A stretch of 64,000 nt of DNA from Gordonibacter pamelaeae (GTDB taxonomy: Bacteria > Actinomycetota > Coriobacteriia > Coriobacteriales > Eggerthellaceae). Shown here in pieces: positions 25,802 through 33,675 of this stretch. Below the pieces are notes generated by a model. It saw nothing but the letters and a program-made list of their open reading frames with translations, had not been told where the DNA came from and did not search any database. The translations under genes were made by a program, and so were the position numbers. Location of the stretch: NCBI RefSeq assembly GCF_042665095.1, contig NZ_JBHTBV010000001.1. The stretch is one strand, 5' to 3'. Positions within the stretch are counted from its first letter, which is position 1, and each line of letters opens with the position of its first letter.

Positions 25802-25981
25802 GGACCCCGCCTCTCAAGCCGCATCGAGCGCCCGTCCCGCACCGCGCGGGGCGGGCGCTCGCACGTTTCCCTTTGTGAAGCTCCGCTTCCGATTCGGCCG
25901 CCGCCCGGACGCGCGGCGGGGTTCGCGGTATCATGCAACGTGAAGGGCCCGATCGGGGCACCGCATGGCGGAAGGAGCAGC

Positions 25982-27439
25982 ATGGCAAGGCGCACGAAGA
26001 TCGTTTGCACGCTGGGCCCGTCGGTGGACGACGAGGCGTCGCTGCGCGCCCTGCTGGGGGCGGGCATGGACGTCGCGCGCTTCAACTTCTCGCACGGCTC
26101 GCACGACGAGCACCGCGCGCGCATGGAGCGTTTGCGCAAGGTGCGCGGCGAGCTGGACTCGCCCTGCGCCATGCTGCTCGACACCCGCGGGCCGGAGATC
26201 CGCACCGGCCGCCTGGCGGGCGGCCGTCCGGTGGAGCTTGCGGCCGGCAGCCGGATCGTGCTCGTCGAGCGCGCGGTGGAGGGCACGCCCCAGCTGGTCA
26301 CGCAGAGCTGCCCGGGCCTGGCCGCGGCCGTGGGGGAGGGCACGTCCATCCTCGTGGACGACGGGCTTATCGAGCTCGAGGTGGAGGGCGTGGACGGCAC
26401 CGACATCCGCTGCATCGTGAGGAACGCAGGCACGCTCGGCGAGCGCAAGTCCGTGAACGTGCCGGGCGCGGCGCTTCCCCTGCCGGCGCTCACGGACCAG
26501 GACCGCGACGACCTGCTGTTCGGTATCGGGCAGGAGGTCGACTTCGTGGCCGCGTCGTTCGTGCGCGACGCCGACGGCGTGCGGGCGGTGCGCCGGTTCT
26601 TGGACGGGCACGGCGGCGAGGGCATCAGGATCATCGCCAAGATCGAGTGCTCGGAGGCCGTGGAGAACTTCGACGCCATTTTGGAGGTCGCCGACGGCAT
26701 CATGGTGGCGCGCGGCGACTTGGGCGTGGAAGTGCCCGCCTGGCGCGTGCCCCACATCCAGAAGAACATCATCCGCGCGTGCAACCGCGCGTCGAAGCCC
26801 GTGATCACGGCCACCCAGATGCTGGAGTCTATGGTGCGCAACCCGCGCCCCACGCGCGCCGAGGTGGGCGACGTGGCCAACGCCGTGTACGACGGCACCG
26901 ATGCCGTCATGCTGTCGGGCGAGACGGCGTCGGGACGCTACCCGGTAGAGGCCGTGCGCATGATGGCGCAGGTGGCGGAGGCGAGCGAGCCGTACCTGCA
27001 CGACGAGGCCGCGCCCGACCGCAGCCGCGAGCACGCGCGCGTGGCCTTGGCCGTGGGCATGGCGGCCGTGCAGGCCGCCGAGACGCTGGGAGCCTCGTGC
27101 ATCGTGGCGCCCACGATGTCGGGGCGCACGGCGCGGCTCATGTCAAACCTGCGGCCGCGCGTGCCCATCTACGCGGTCACGCCGTTTCCGCGCGTCATGC
27201 GCCAGCAGCAGCTGAGCTGGGGCGTCACGCCCATGCTGGGCGACGTGCAGGGCGACATGCAGCACGTGGTGGAGAACGCGCGGGCCAAGGTGCGGGAGCG
27301 CGGCCTGGTGGAGCCCGGCGACATCGCCGTGTTCACGGCGGGCGACCGCGCCACGAGCCCGCTGGAGGACGTGGGCTGCGGGCGCACCGACGCGGCGGCC
27401 ACGAACGCGCTGTACGTGGTGCAGATCCGGGAGGACTAG
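25982..27439 (+). CDS. pyk: Pyruvate kinase
   Basis: Last step of glycolysis, PEP plus ADP to pyruvate plus ATP. 485 residues in the standard length range without the extra C-terminal PEP-utiliser domain of bacilli. Motifs: KIVCTLGPSV, ARFNFSHGSH, DTRGPEIRTG, the catalytic Lys in IIAKIECSEAV, MVARGDLGVE and ATQMLESM. The ATG at 25982 follows GGAAGGAG; an in-frame ATG 42 bases earlier has no such site. A TATCAT hexamer near 25928 may be part of the promoter. Confidence 0.96.
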   Translation: MARRTKIVCTLGPSVDDEASLRALLGAGMDVARFNFSHGSHDEHRARMERLRKVRGELDSPCAMLLDTRGPEIRTGRLAGGRPVELAAGSRIVLVERAVEGTPQLVTQSCPGLAAAVGEGTSILVDDGLIELEVEGVDGTDIRCIVRNAGTLGERKSVNVPGAALPLPALTDQDRDDLLFGIGQEVDFVAASFVRDADGVRAVRRFLDGHGGEGIRIIAKIECSEAVENFDAILEVADGIMVARGDLGVEVPAWRVPHIQKNIIRACNRASKPVITATQMLESMVRNPRPTRAEVGDVANAVYDGTDAVMLSGETASGRYPVEAVRMMAQVAEASEPYLHDEAAPDRSREHARVALAVGMAAVQAAETLGASCIVAPTMSGRTARLMSNLRPRVPIYAVTPFPRVMRQQQLSWGVTPMLGDVQGDMQHVVENARAKVRERGLVEPGDIAVFTAGDRATSPLEDVGCGRTDAAATNALYVVQIRED

Positions 27440-27534
27440 GACGCGCGGGCGGGCCCGGTTCGCGCCGAGGGCGCGGGCTGCGGGCGCGCCTGCAGACGAG
27501 GGGCCGCCGCGGGCGGCCGGACAAGGAGCAGGAC

Positions 27535-28443
27535 ATGGGCTTTTTCGACAACGCGCAAGAAGTGATCGACCGCGGCGTCTCGGTGGCGAAGGGCGCCGTC
27601 TCGGGCGTGGCCGTTGAGCAGCAGGGCTTCGTGAAGGGCTTCGTGCGGCTGTGCAACGACGGCTGGGAGCAGGGCTGGCACGAGCGCAACGGCGGCAACG
27701 CGACGTACCGCCTCACGCCGGAGGACGTGGCGTCGTGCCGCTCATTCTTCTACGACACGGCCAGCTCGTGGGTGCCGCTGGGGCTTGCCGCGCCGGGCAT
27801 GCGCCGCTCGTTCTTCCTGGTCACGCGCGCCGGCGCGTTCATGCGCAACGTGGCGCTCGACCCGGACGCCACGCTGGGCATCGTGGAGCTGAACGACGAG
27901 GGCGATGCCTGGCGCATCGTGTGGGGCTTCAAGGAGGGCGGCATGCCCACGAGCGAGCTGGCCAGCCACGTGCTCATCCACGAGAAGCGCGCCGCCGCCA
28001 CGGCGGGCGCGGCCCGGGTGCTCTACCATGCTCATCCTGTGAACGTGGTGGCGCTCACGGCCGTGATGCCGCTCGATGCGCGCACGTTCACGCGCGCGCT
28101 CTGGAAGGCCATGACCGAGTGCGTGATCGCCTGCCCCGAGGGCCTGGGCGTCGTGCCGTGGATGGTGCCGGGGGGTGCGGACATCGCCCGCGCCACCGCC
28201 GAGCTCATGGGGCGCTACCCGGCCTGCGTGTGGGCGCAGCACGGCCTGTTCTGCTCGGGCGCGGACTTCGATGCCACGTTCGGCCTCATGCACACGGTGG
28301 AGAAGGCCGCCGCCGTGTACGCGCAGGCGCGCCTGCTCAACCGCGGCAGCGACGCCTTCCCGAACACGATCCCCGACGCCGGTCTGCGTGCCATAGCGGA
28401 AACGTACCACCTGCCGATCAACGAGGAGTTCCTGGAAGGGTAG
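27535..28443 (+). CDS. Rhamnulose-1-phosphate aldolase-like class II aldolase
   Basis: 302 residues. The aldolase/adducin fold is clear, with HERNGGNATYRL, the zinc-binding YHAHPVNV and WAQHGLF histidines, and a MHTVEKAA helix, matching RhaD. The reaction is cleavage of rhamnulose 1-phosphate to DHAP and lactaldehyde. The first ~30 residues (MGFFDNAQEVIDRG..) are an extension not expected in RhaD. No rhamnose kinase, isomerase or transporter lies nearby; the upstream neighbour is pyk. It may act on another sugar phosphate. Confidence 0.8.
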   Translation: MGFFDNAQEVIDRGVSVAKGAVSGVAVEQQGFVKGFVRLCNDGWEQGWHERNGGNATYRLTPEDVASCRSFFYDTASSWVPLGLAAPGMRRSFFLVTRAGAFMRNVALDPDATLGIVELNDEGDAWRIVWGFKEGGMPTSELASHVLIHEKRAAATAGAARVLYHAHPVNVVALTAVMPLDARTFTRALWKAMTECVIACPEGLGVVPWMVPGGADIARATAELMGRYPACVWAQHGLFCSGADFDATFGLMHTVEKAAAVYAQARLLNRGSDAFPNTIPDAGLRAIAETYHLPINEEFLEG

Positions 28444-28513
28444 GATGCCGCCGTGCGCTGCTGTGCGTGCTGTGCGCGTTGCCTGTTTTCCCCTCGCATG
28501 CGCGTTTCAACTG

Positions 28514-28522
28514 TGCTATCAT
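28514..28522 (+). promoter_or_regulatory. Extended -10 promoter for rpmE
   Basis: TGCTATCAT gives an extended -10 (TG-N-TATCAT, hexamer 28517-28522). No good -35 is visible 16-18 bp upstream. It lies about 56 nt before the rpmE start. Confidence 0.5.
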
Positions 28523-28538
28523 GCAAAGGCTTGTCTTC

Positions 28539-28559
28539 GCCTTGGTCGGAAACCAAGGC
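28539..28559 (+). promoter_or_regulatory. Leader hairpin upstream of rpmE
   Basis: An 8-bp stem GCCTTGGT / ACCAAGGC with a CGGAA loop, ending six bases before the TAAGGAG ribosome site. Ribosomal protein leaders often carry such structures for feedback control; no known motif was recognised. Confidence 0.4.
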
Positions 28560-28577
28560 CTGTCTAAGGAGAACCAA

Positions 28578-29057
28578 ATGAAACAGGGAATTCATCCGGA
28601 ATACGTCGAGTGCACGGTGAAGTGCAGCTGCGGCAACACGTTCACCACCATGTCGACGAAGCCGGAGCTGAAGATCGACATCTGCAACGTGTGCCACCCG
28701 TTCTACACCGGCCAGCAGCGCTTCGTGGACACCGGCGGACGCGTGCAGCGCTTCGCCGACAAGTTCGGCTCCGCCAAGGAGACCGTGGCCGAGCGCGAGG
28801 CCGCGAAGAAGGCCGCCAAGGCCGCAGCCGTGGCCGAGGCCGAGGCAAAGCGCAAGGCCGAGCGCGAGGCGAAGGCCGCCGAGAAGGCCAAGCGCGCCGA
28901 GGAGTTTGCCAAGAAGGCCGAGCGCGACGCCGCCAAGGCCGCCGAGGCCGAGGCTGCCGCCCCTGCCGAGGATGCCGCTGCCGAGGCCACGGCCGAGGAA
29001 GTCGCCGCCGTGGACGCCCTCGTGGAGGCTCCGGCCGAGGAGAAGGCCGCCGAGTAG
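28578..29057 (+). CDS. rpmE: Ribosomal protein L31, zinc-binding form, with long C-terminal tail
   Basis: The first ~68 residues are canonical L31: MKQGIHPEYVECTVKCSCG, then ICNVCHPFYTGQQRFVDTGGRV, with the four zinc cysteines (CSC and CNVC pairs). The protein then runs on for about 90 residues of Ala/Lys/Glu, coiled-coil-like at first and acidic at the end, giving 159 residues against the usual 65-85. AAGGAG precedes the ATG. A double hairpin terminator follows. Confidence 0.94.
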   Translation: MKQGIHPEYVECTVKCSCGNTFTTMSTKPELKIDICNVCHPFYTGQQRFVDTGGRVQRFADKFGSAKETVAEREAAKKAAKAAAVAEAEAKRKAEREAKAAEKAKRAEEFAKKAERDAAKAAEAEAAAPAEDAAAEATAEEVAAVDALVEAPAEEKAAE

Positions 29058-29078
29058 CGCGCAACCGAGATCCGGTAC

Positions 29079-29141
29079 GAAACAGGAACGCCCGGCCGAT
29101 GGCCGGGCGTTCCTGTTTCGGGGCCCGGCCATCGGCCGGGC
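29079..29141. terminator. Double hairpin terminator after rpmE
   Basis: The first hairpin is a perfect 19-bp stem (29079-29097 with 29101-29119) with AAAC/GTTT ends. The second is an 8-bp stem (29123-29130 with 29134-29141). Both contain the GGCCGATGGCC-type core in opposite orientations. The site separates rpmE from the convergent lipoprotein gene and could stop transcription both ways. Confidence 0.8.
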
Positions 29142-29175
29142 GCTTCTGCTTCCGAAGGAGGGGGGGGGAAGCCGT

Positions 29176-30315
29176 TTACTTCGCCTGCGCGTGCGCGGCG
29201 ATCTCGTCGAACTCGGCCTGCGAGAGGTCGTAGCCGTAGAACGTCTTGAAGTAGCCGGCCACGGTGTCGTACATATCGTCATCGTAGTGGTCGGGGTACA
29301 GCAGGCGGGGCAGCCACTGCATGCCCAGCACCTGGTTCACGGTCGGGGGGTTGTTGAGCCAGCACCACGGCGCGCCGGGCACCTCGTAGTAGTTGCCGCT
29401 CTTCACGGCCGAAAGGTCGGCCCAGGCCGGGTCGCTGCCCACGGTGTCGTATATGCTGCCCTCCTGGAACAGGATGAGCTCGGGATCCCAGAGGGACACC
29501 TGCTCGAGGCTCACCTCGGTGCCGCTGCCGCTGCCCGACACCTTGCCCAGGTCGGCCACGTTGTTCGCCACAAGGTCGACGACCTGGCCCTGGTAGGAGT
29601 TCTTCGCGATGGTGTTCGTGCCCGCGTCGCCCAGCAGGTAGGCCACGCGCACGCGCTGGTCCTCGGGAATGCCCGCCATCACGGACACGGTCTCGTCGTA
29701 GGCGTTCTTGCAGTAGGCGGACAGCTCCGCGCCGCGGTCCTCCATGCCCAGAAGCTCGCCGAGCATCTCGTAGGCGTCGCCGTAGGTGTCCATGGTGGTC
29801 TCGACGAACACGACGGGGATGCCCAGCTGGGTCTGCAGCGTGTCGAGATCCTCCTTGATGCCGTCCTTGGCCTCGCCGGTGTCGATGAGGATCTGCGCGC
29901 CAGCCGCGGCCACGGCCTCCTTGTTGAGGTCGCCCTTGGCGCCGAACGCGGCGCCGGTGACGGGCAGGTCGGCGTAATCGCCGCCCAGGTACTTCGCCTG
30001 ATCGGCGGTGAGTTCCTGCGAGAGCGTGGCCAGCTTGTCGGGGGCCATCGTCAGCAGGACCTGCGTGGCGGTGTGGCCGGCGGGGGCGATGCGGTCGATC
30101 TGGGCGGGAACCTCCACCTCGCGCCCGGCCGAGTCGGTGAACGTGCGCGTGGCGCTCTCCGCCGCCTGGTCGTTCTTGGGGGCGTCGCCGCCCGACGCGC
30201 CCTCGCTGCCGCCGCCGGAGCAGCCGGCGAACGCGAACGCCAGCCCCAGGCAGAGCGCGCAGGCGGCCAGCAGCCGCACGAGGCGCGTGCGTTTCAAAGT
30301 CCTCGTTCCTTCCAT
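29176..30315 (-). CDS. Iron/heme/cobamide-type ABC transporter substrate-binding lipoprotein
   Basis: 379 residues. A type II signal peptide with lipobox FAGC (lipidated Cys about residue 32) is followed by a Gly/Ser linker and a class III periplasmic-binding fold (FecB/BtuF-like) with FTDSAGREVEVP, the RIAPAGHT strand and a long central helix. It starts the downstream end of a three-gene importer with the ATPase and permease at 30352-32108. The ligand (siderophore, heme or cobamide) cannot be told. Confidence 0.88.
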   Translation of the reverse strand: MEGTRTLKRTRLVRLLAACALCLGLAFAFAGCSGGGSEGASGGDAPKNDQAAESATRTFTDSAGREVEVPAQIDRIAPAGHTATQVLLTMAPDKLATLSQELTADQAKYLGGDYADLPVTGAAFGAKGDLNKEAVAAAGAQILIDTGEAKDGIKEDLDTLQTQLGIPVVFVETTMDTYGDAYEMLGELLGMEDRGAELSAYCKNAYDETVSVMAGIPEDQRVRVAYLLGDAGTNTIAKNSYQGQVVDLVANNVADLGKVSGSGSGTEVSLEQVSLWDPELILFQEGSIYDTVGSDPAWADLSAVKSGNYYEVPGAPWCWLNNPPTVNQVLGMQWLPRLLYPDHYDDDMYDTVAGYFKTFYGYDLSQAEFDEIAAHAQAK

Positions 30316-30351
30316 GTTCCTTCCTTTCCTTCCGTTCCCTTTTCCTGGAAC

Positions 30352-31134
30352 CTATCGCCGTATCTCGCGTACGGGCACGCAGACGCGCACCTTGTCGCCG
30401 TAAAGGGAGTTGACCTCCACGTCCACGCCGTAGATGGTGCTCACCAGCTCGCGCGTGATGACGTCCTTCGGGTCGCCGTGCGCGAAGACGCGGCCCTCGT
30501 GGATGACGAGGGTCTGGTCGGCGTAGAGGAACGCCTGGTCGGGCTGGTGCGTGGACTGCACGATGCTCAGGCCCTCGCGGGCCAGCTGCCGCACGCACGA
30601 CAGCACCCGCACGGTGTTGCCGTAGTCGAGCGCGCTCGTGGGCTCGTCCATGATGATGGTGCGCGCGTTCTGCGCGATGGCGCGCGCGATGAGCACGAGC
30701 TGCTGCTCGCCGCCGGAGATCTGCGTGTAGGGGCGGTGGCCCAGGTGCGCGATGCCGATGCGCTCGAGCGCGTTCCACGCCTGGTCCACCTGGCCGCGCT
30801 TCGGCGTGCCGAACAGGCCCACGCGGCCGCCGGCGCTCATGAGCACCACGTCGAGCACCTCGTAGTTGTACACGGGGGCGTGCGACTGGGGGATGTAGGC
30901 TATCTCGGAGGCGCGGTCGCGGATGGACAGGGCGCGCAGGTCCTTGCCGTTCACCGTGATGCCGCCCTCCCAGTTCCTGTTCAGGCACAGGATGCAGCGG
31001 AACAGGGTGGACTTGCCCACGCCGTTCGGACCCAGCACGTTCACCAGCGTGTTGTCGGGGATGGAGAACGTCAGGTCGTGCAGCACCTCGCGGCGCCCGC
31101 ACGAGAAGCTCAAGTGCTCGACGTCGATGCTCAT
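30352..31134 (-). CDS. FecE/BtuD-type ABC importer ATPase
   Basis: 260 residues. Walker A is GPNGVGKST, the Q-loop is in IAYIPQSH, the signature reads ISGGEQQLVLIARAIAQ, Walker B is IIMDEPTSALD and the switch is STHQPDQ, as in FecE/FepC. The family often has LSGGQ; here ISGGE keeps the key residues. The start overlaps the permease stop by four bases, so the two are co-translated. Confidence 0.92.
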   Translation of the reverse strand: MSIDVEHLSFSCGRREVLHDLTFSIPDNTLVNVLGPNGVGKSTLFRCILCLNRNWEGGITVNGKDLRALSIRDRASEIAYIPQSHAPVYNYEVLDVVLMSAGGRVGLFGTPKRGQVDQAWNALERIGIAHLGHRPYTQISGGEQQLVLIARAIAQNARTIIMDEPTSALDYGNTVRVLSCVRQLAREGLSIVQSTHQPDQAFLYADQTLVIHEGRVFAHGDPKDVITRELVSTIYGVDVEVNSLYGDKVRVCVPVREIRR

Positions 31135-32108
31135 AGCTGCTTCTTCCTCGTGATGAGGTACAGGAAGAACGGCGCGCCGACGAAGGCCGTGAGGATGCCG
31201 ATGGGTATCTCGGAGGTGGTGGCGAGGCGCGCCACATCGTCCACGATGAGCAGGAAGCTGGCGCCCATGAGCATGCTGGCCGGCAGGAGCTTGCGGTAGT
31301 CGCAGCCGATGACCATGCGGGCGAAATGGGGGATGACGAGGCCCACCCAGCCGATCATGCCCGTGACGGCCACGCTGGCCGCCGTCACGAGGGTGGCGGC
31401 GAAGATGACCACGATGCGCACGCGCTGGGCGTTCACGCCCATGGTGGAGGCCTCGTCATCGCCCATGGTGAGGATGTTGATGCGCCACCGGAGGGCGAAC
31501 AGGGCCAGGAGGCCGGCTGCCATGGGCGCGGCCGCCATGGCCAGGTCGGCGGGCTTCGCTCCGGTGAGGCTGCCCATGAGCCAGTAGGTGATGGCCGCCA
31601 GCTGGTCGGTGGGATCGGCGATGAGCTTGGTGTAGGACACGGCCGCCTGCAAAAGCGAGCTCATCATCACGCCGGCCAGCACCACCACCATCATGTGGTT
31701 GCCCTTGGCGCGGCTGCTTACCAAGAGCACCAGCAGCACGGTGACGATGGCCGCCGCGAACGCGAATGCGGAGATGCCGAAGGCCCCGAGCCCCAGGAGG
31801 ATGGCCACGGCCGCGCCGAACGCCGCGCCCTGCGAGGCGCCCAGGATGTCGGGCGAGACGAGCGGGTTCTGGAACGTGCCCTGGAACGCCGCGCCGGCGG
31901 CCGCGAGCGAGCAGCCCACGAGCAGGGCGAGCACGATGCGCGGCAGGCGCACCTGGAAGAACAGCGTCTCCTGCTGGGAGGTCCAGAACGGCTCGATGGG
32001 CACTACCTGGCTCGCCAGCATGCCCCCGGCCTCGGCCGGCGTGATGGGGAAGCGGCCGAGCATGAGCGAGGCGAGCGTCGCGACCACCACGAGCACGCCG
32101 AGCGCCAC
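31131..32108 (-). CDS. FecCD/BtuC-type ABC importer permease, start uncertain
   Basis: At least 325 residues with about nine or ten membrane segments. The FecCD motifs include LPRIVLALLVGCSLAAAGAAFQG, NPLVSPDILGASQGAAFG and GLVIPHFARMVIG. The annotated start is a GTG at 32108 that falls inside the expected first membrane helix. The same frame stays open upstream to about 32329 and encodes the expected basic lead (RNQRRRATIVL) but has no ATG, GTG or TTG. Either a rare start is used, or there is an upstream indel or error. A strong reverse promoter lies at 32360-32388. Confidence 0.85.
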   Translation of the reverse strand: MALGVLVVVATLASLMLGRFPITPAEAGGMLASQVVPIEPFWTSQQETLFFQVRLPRIVLALLVGCSLAAAGAAFQGTFQNPLVSPDILGASQGAAFGAAVAILLGLGAFGISAFAFAAAIVTVLLVLLVSSRAKGNHMMVVVLAGVMMSSLLQAAVSYTKLIADPTDQLAAITYWLMGSLTGAKPADLAMAAAPMAAGLLALFALRWRINILTMGDDEASTMGVNAQRVRIVVIFAATLVTAASVAVTGMIGWVGLVIPHFARMVIGCDYRKLLPASMLMGASFLLIVDDVARLATTSEIPIGILTAFVGAPFFLYLITRKKQL

Positions 32109-32230
32109 GAGGACGATGGTCGCGCGGCGTCGCTGGTTGCGCGAGGCGCACCGGGCGGCGTGGGCATCGTCGCGGGAGGTTTCGCGAGAGGCGTCGCACG
32201 TGGCGTGGCGGGCGGCTTCGTCCGCGCGCC

Positions 32231-32279
32231 GAGGGGGTGCCCCCTCGGCGCCTCTGATGCTTCCAGCATCAGAGGCGCC
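32231..32279 (-). promoter_or_regulatory. Two adjacent hairpins in the leader of the ABC importer operon
   Basis: A perfect 15-bp stem (32247-32261 with 32265-32279, 3-nt loop) abuts a second GC hairpin (32231-32236 with 32241-32246). Both lie in the ~245-nt transcribed stretch between the promoter and the first assigned start of the permease. They could be an attenuator or protein-binding site; no known riboswitch was recognised. Confidence 0.55.
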
Positions 32280-32359
32280 CTCATCCCCCCTGAAGGTCTG
32301 CTCAAGAGCCCCGATCGTTCCCGCCCCCTATAACCTGTAATAAGAATAATACTTGAAAC

Positions 32360-32388
32360 AATATATCCTAAAAAATGAATATTATCAA
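32360..32388 (-). promoter_or_regulatory. Near-consensus promoter of the ABC importer operon
   Basis: Read on the reverse strand: TTGATA at 32388-32383, a 17-bp spacer, then TATATT at 32365-32360. The ~90-bp area around it is very AT-rich, in contrast to the window. It drives the permease-ATPase-lipoprotein genes. A metal- or heme-responsive operator may overlap it, but no specific box could be named. Confidence 0.75.
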
Positions 32389-32508
32389 TTGGGAATATAT
32401 AAATCGAGGATCAGGAAAACGGGTGGGCAGTGTGAACGATGGAGGAGAGGGGCGGTTTCCGATGCCCTGGACGGCTCTCCCAATATAAAGGCTGCCGACC
32501 GAAATACG

Positions 32509-32538
32509 GAACGGATGTTTCACGTGAAACATCCGTTC
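32509..32538. promoter_or_regulatory. parS centromere-like site 1 (30-bp perfect palindrome)
   Basis: The core TGTTTCACGTGAAACA at 32516-32531 is identical to the widely conserved bacterial parS consensus bound by ParB/Spo0J. Here the symmetry extends to a perfect 30-bp palindrome. It lies between the ABC importer promoter and the DUF364-like gene. No parA or parB is in the window. It could be a different palindrome-binding site by chance, but a second exact core lies 1.65 kb away. Confidence 0.8.
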
Positions 32539-32612
32539 GGTGGCTGTGCATGTGTGCATGATTTTTTCATTTGCCTGGCGATGGGCTTCGCCGAGGGGTG
32601 GGTCTGATCCGT

Positions 32613-33506
32613 CTACGCCCCTGGCCGGGTGATGGACATCATCTGCAGCGCCTCGCCGAAGAACTGGCCGGCGCCGTTCTGGACGGCGAAGCGGGCCTTG
32701 TCCGGGTCGGCCACCACGCTGCCGGCCAGCATCTCCACGCCCCAGTCGAACAGGAAGGGCGACATGACCACGCTGGGGCCCACCATGACGGTGGTGCCGT
32801 TCTTCGTGAGGTCGAGCAGGCGCGGGGCCGTCTTGTTGATGATGGTGACGCCGGTGATGAACGTGTAGTCGCTTTTCGGCAGCACGTACTCGCAGGCGGG
32901 GTCGGGCGTGTCGAGGGCCTGCGTGCAGTTGCGCTCCAGCACGGTGAGGTCGGCGTACTCGGCGATGCGGTCGACGTGCGGGAAATGGCCGATCACGGTC
33001 ACGCGGGCGCGGCCGTCCCCGCCGCGGGCCTCCCCGGCGGCCTCGATGCGCGGGCGGTACTGCTCGAAGGCGTCGCGCGGCGGCACGCCTCCGCGCGAGC
33101 CGCGCTCGGAACGCTCGACGGGCGGGTCGTACACGGCGCCCAGCGGGTCGAGCAGGGGCTTCTGCGCGTAGTAGGCGTTGAGGGCCGCCACGCCGAGCGT
33201 GGCCTCCTCGAAGCACCACGACTTCGCCAGCTCCGCCACGGCGCGCAGCGGCAGGCCGCGCAGGTCCATCGTGTGCTTGCGCTTGGCGCCGCCCTTGCAG
33301 GTGAAGCTGATGCCCATGCCGCAGTCCGCCTCCACGTAGGACCAGTGCGTGCCCAAACAGTAGTCGCGGACGACCAGGTCCTCGGGAACGTGCCCTATCA
33401 GGTGGTTGTAGAACTTCCACGGCGTGTCGTGGCCGTGCGTGCCGGGGAAGCTTATAGCGTCGTTGCCGGGGTTGTTCGCGCAGCAGTCTTTCTCGGGGCA
33501 TCCCAT
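32613..33506 (-). CDS. DUF364/DUF4213-like putative heavy-metal chelation protein
   Basis: 297 residues. The N-terminal part (to ~125) resembles the enolase-N-like DUF4213 domain, and the C-terminal part, with VTVIGHFPHVDRI, an LERN block, VLPKSDYTFITG and PRLLDLTKNGTTVMVGPSV, matches the DUF364 Rossmann-like domain. It starts with a Cys cluster (MGCPEKDCC) not usual in the family. A ~35-residue Arg/Gly/Glu-rich linker separates the domains. Family members are often found with metal or molybdenum cofactor transport genes; it lies beside a FecBCD-type importer. Exact function is unknown. Confidence 0.75.
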   Translation of the reverse strand: MGCPEKDCCANNPGNDAISFPGTHGHDTPWKFYNHLIGHVPEDLVVRDYCLGTHWSYVEADCGMGISFTCKGGAKRKHTMDLRGLPLRAVAELAKSWCFEEATLGVAALNAYYAQKPLLDPLGAVYDPPVERSERGSRGGVPPRDAFEQYRPRIEAAGEARGGDGRARVTVIGHFPHVDRIAEYADLTVLERNCTQALDTPDPACEYVLPKSDYTFITGVTIINKTAPRLLDLTKNGTTVMVGPSVVMSPFLFDWGVEMLAGSVVADPDKARFAVQNGAGQFFGEALQMMSITRPGA

Positions 33507-33596
33507 GGTCGTACCGTCCCTCTCTCTCGTGCGGAGCCGCCGGACGGGCGTCTCCTTCGGGGCCGTTCACGGCGGCCCTGTCCGTATCTTCAATAG

Positions 33597-33625
33597 AGTA
33601 TAATACAGAATCAAGGAGAAATAAA
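33597..33625 (-). promoter_or_regulatory. Candidate promoter of the DUF364-like gene
   Basis: Reverse-strand TTTATT (33625-33620), a 17-bp spacer and TATACT (33602-33597). The same spot holds a perfect forward-strand TATAAT (33599-33604) that may serve the divergent NTPase gene, although no forward -35 is seen. Confidence 0.55.
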
Positions 33626-33675
33626 TGCAGGGCGAGGGCGACGCGAGGAAGGGGATGCGATGCTGTTCATCTTGA
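33625..33675 (+). CDS. Possible 16-residue leader peptide overlapping the NTPase start
   Basis: An ATG six bases after a perfect AAGGAG (33613-33618) opens a 16-codon frame that ends at 33675, inside the first codons of the NTPase gene in another frame. The peptide is MQGEGDARKGMRCCSS. It could couple translation to the NTPase gene, or it could be chance, since the NTPase has its own GGAAGGGG site. Confidence 0.3.
   Translation: MQGEGDARKGMRCCSS

Noticed and set aside
29160..29168. G9 homopolymer as a second phase-variable switch
   Set aside because: It lies after the 3' end of the lipoprotein gene and after the rpmE terminator, not in a promoter or coding frame.
29176..32108. Cobalamin riboswitch in the ABC importer leader
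   Set aside because: The leader has two simple hairpins but none of the conserved B12-box or other riboswitch core sequences I know.
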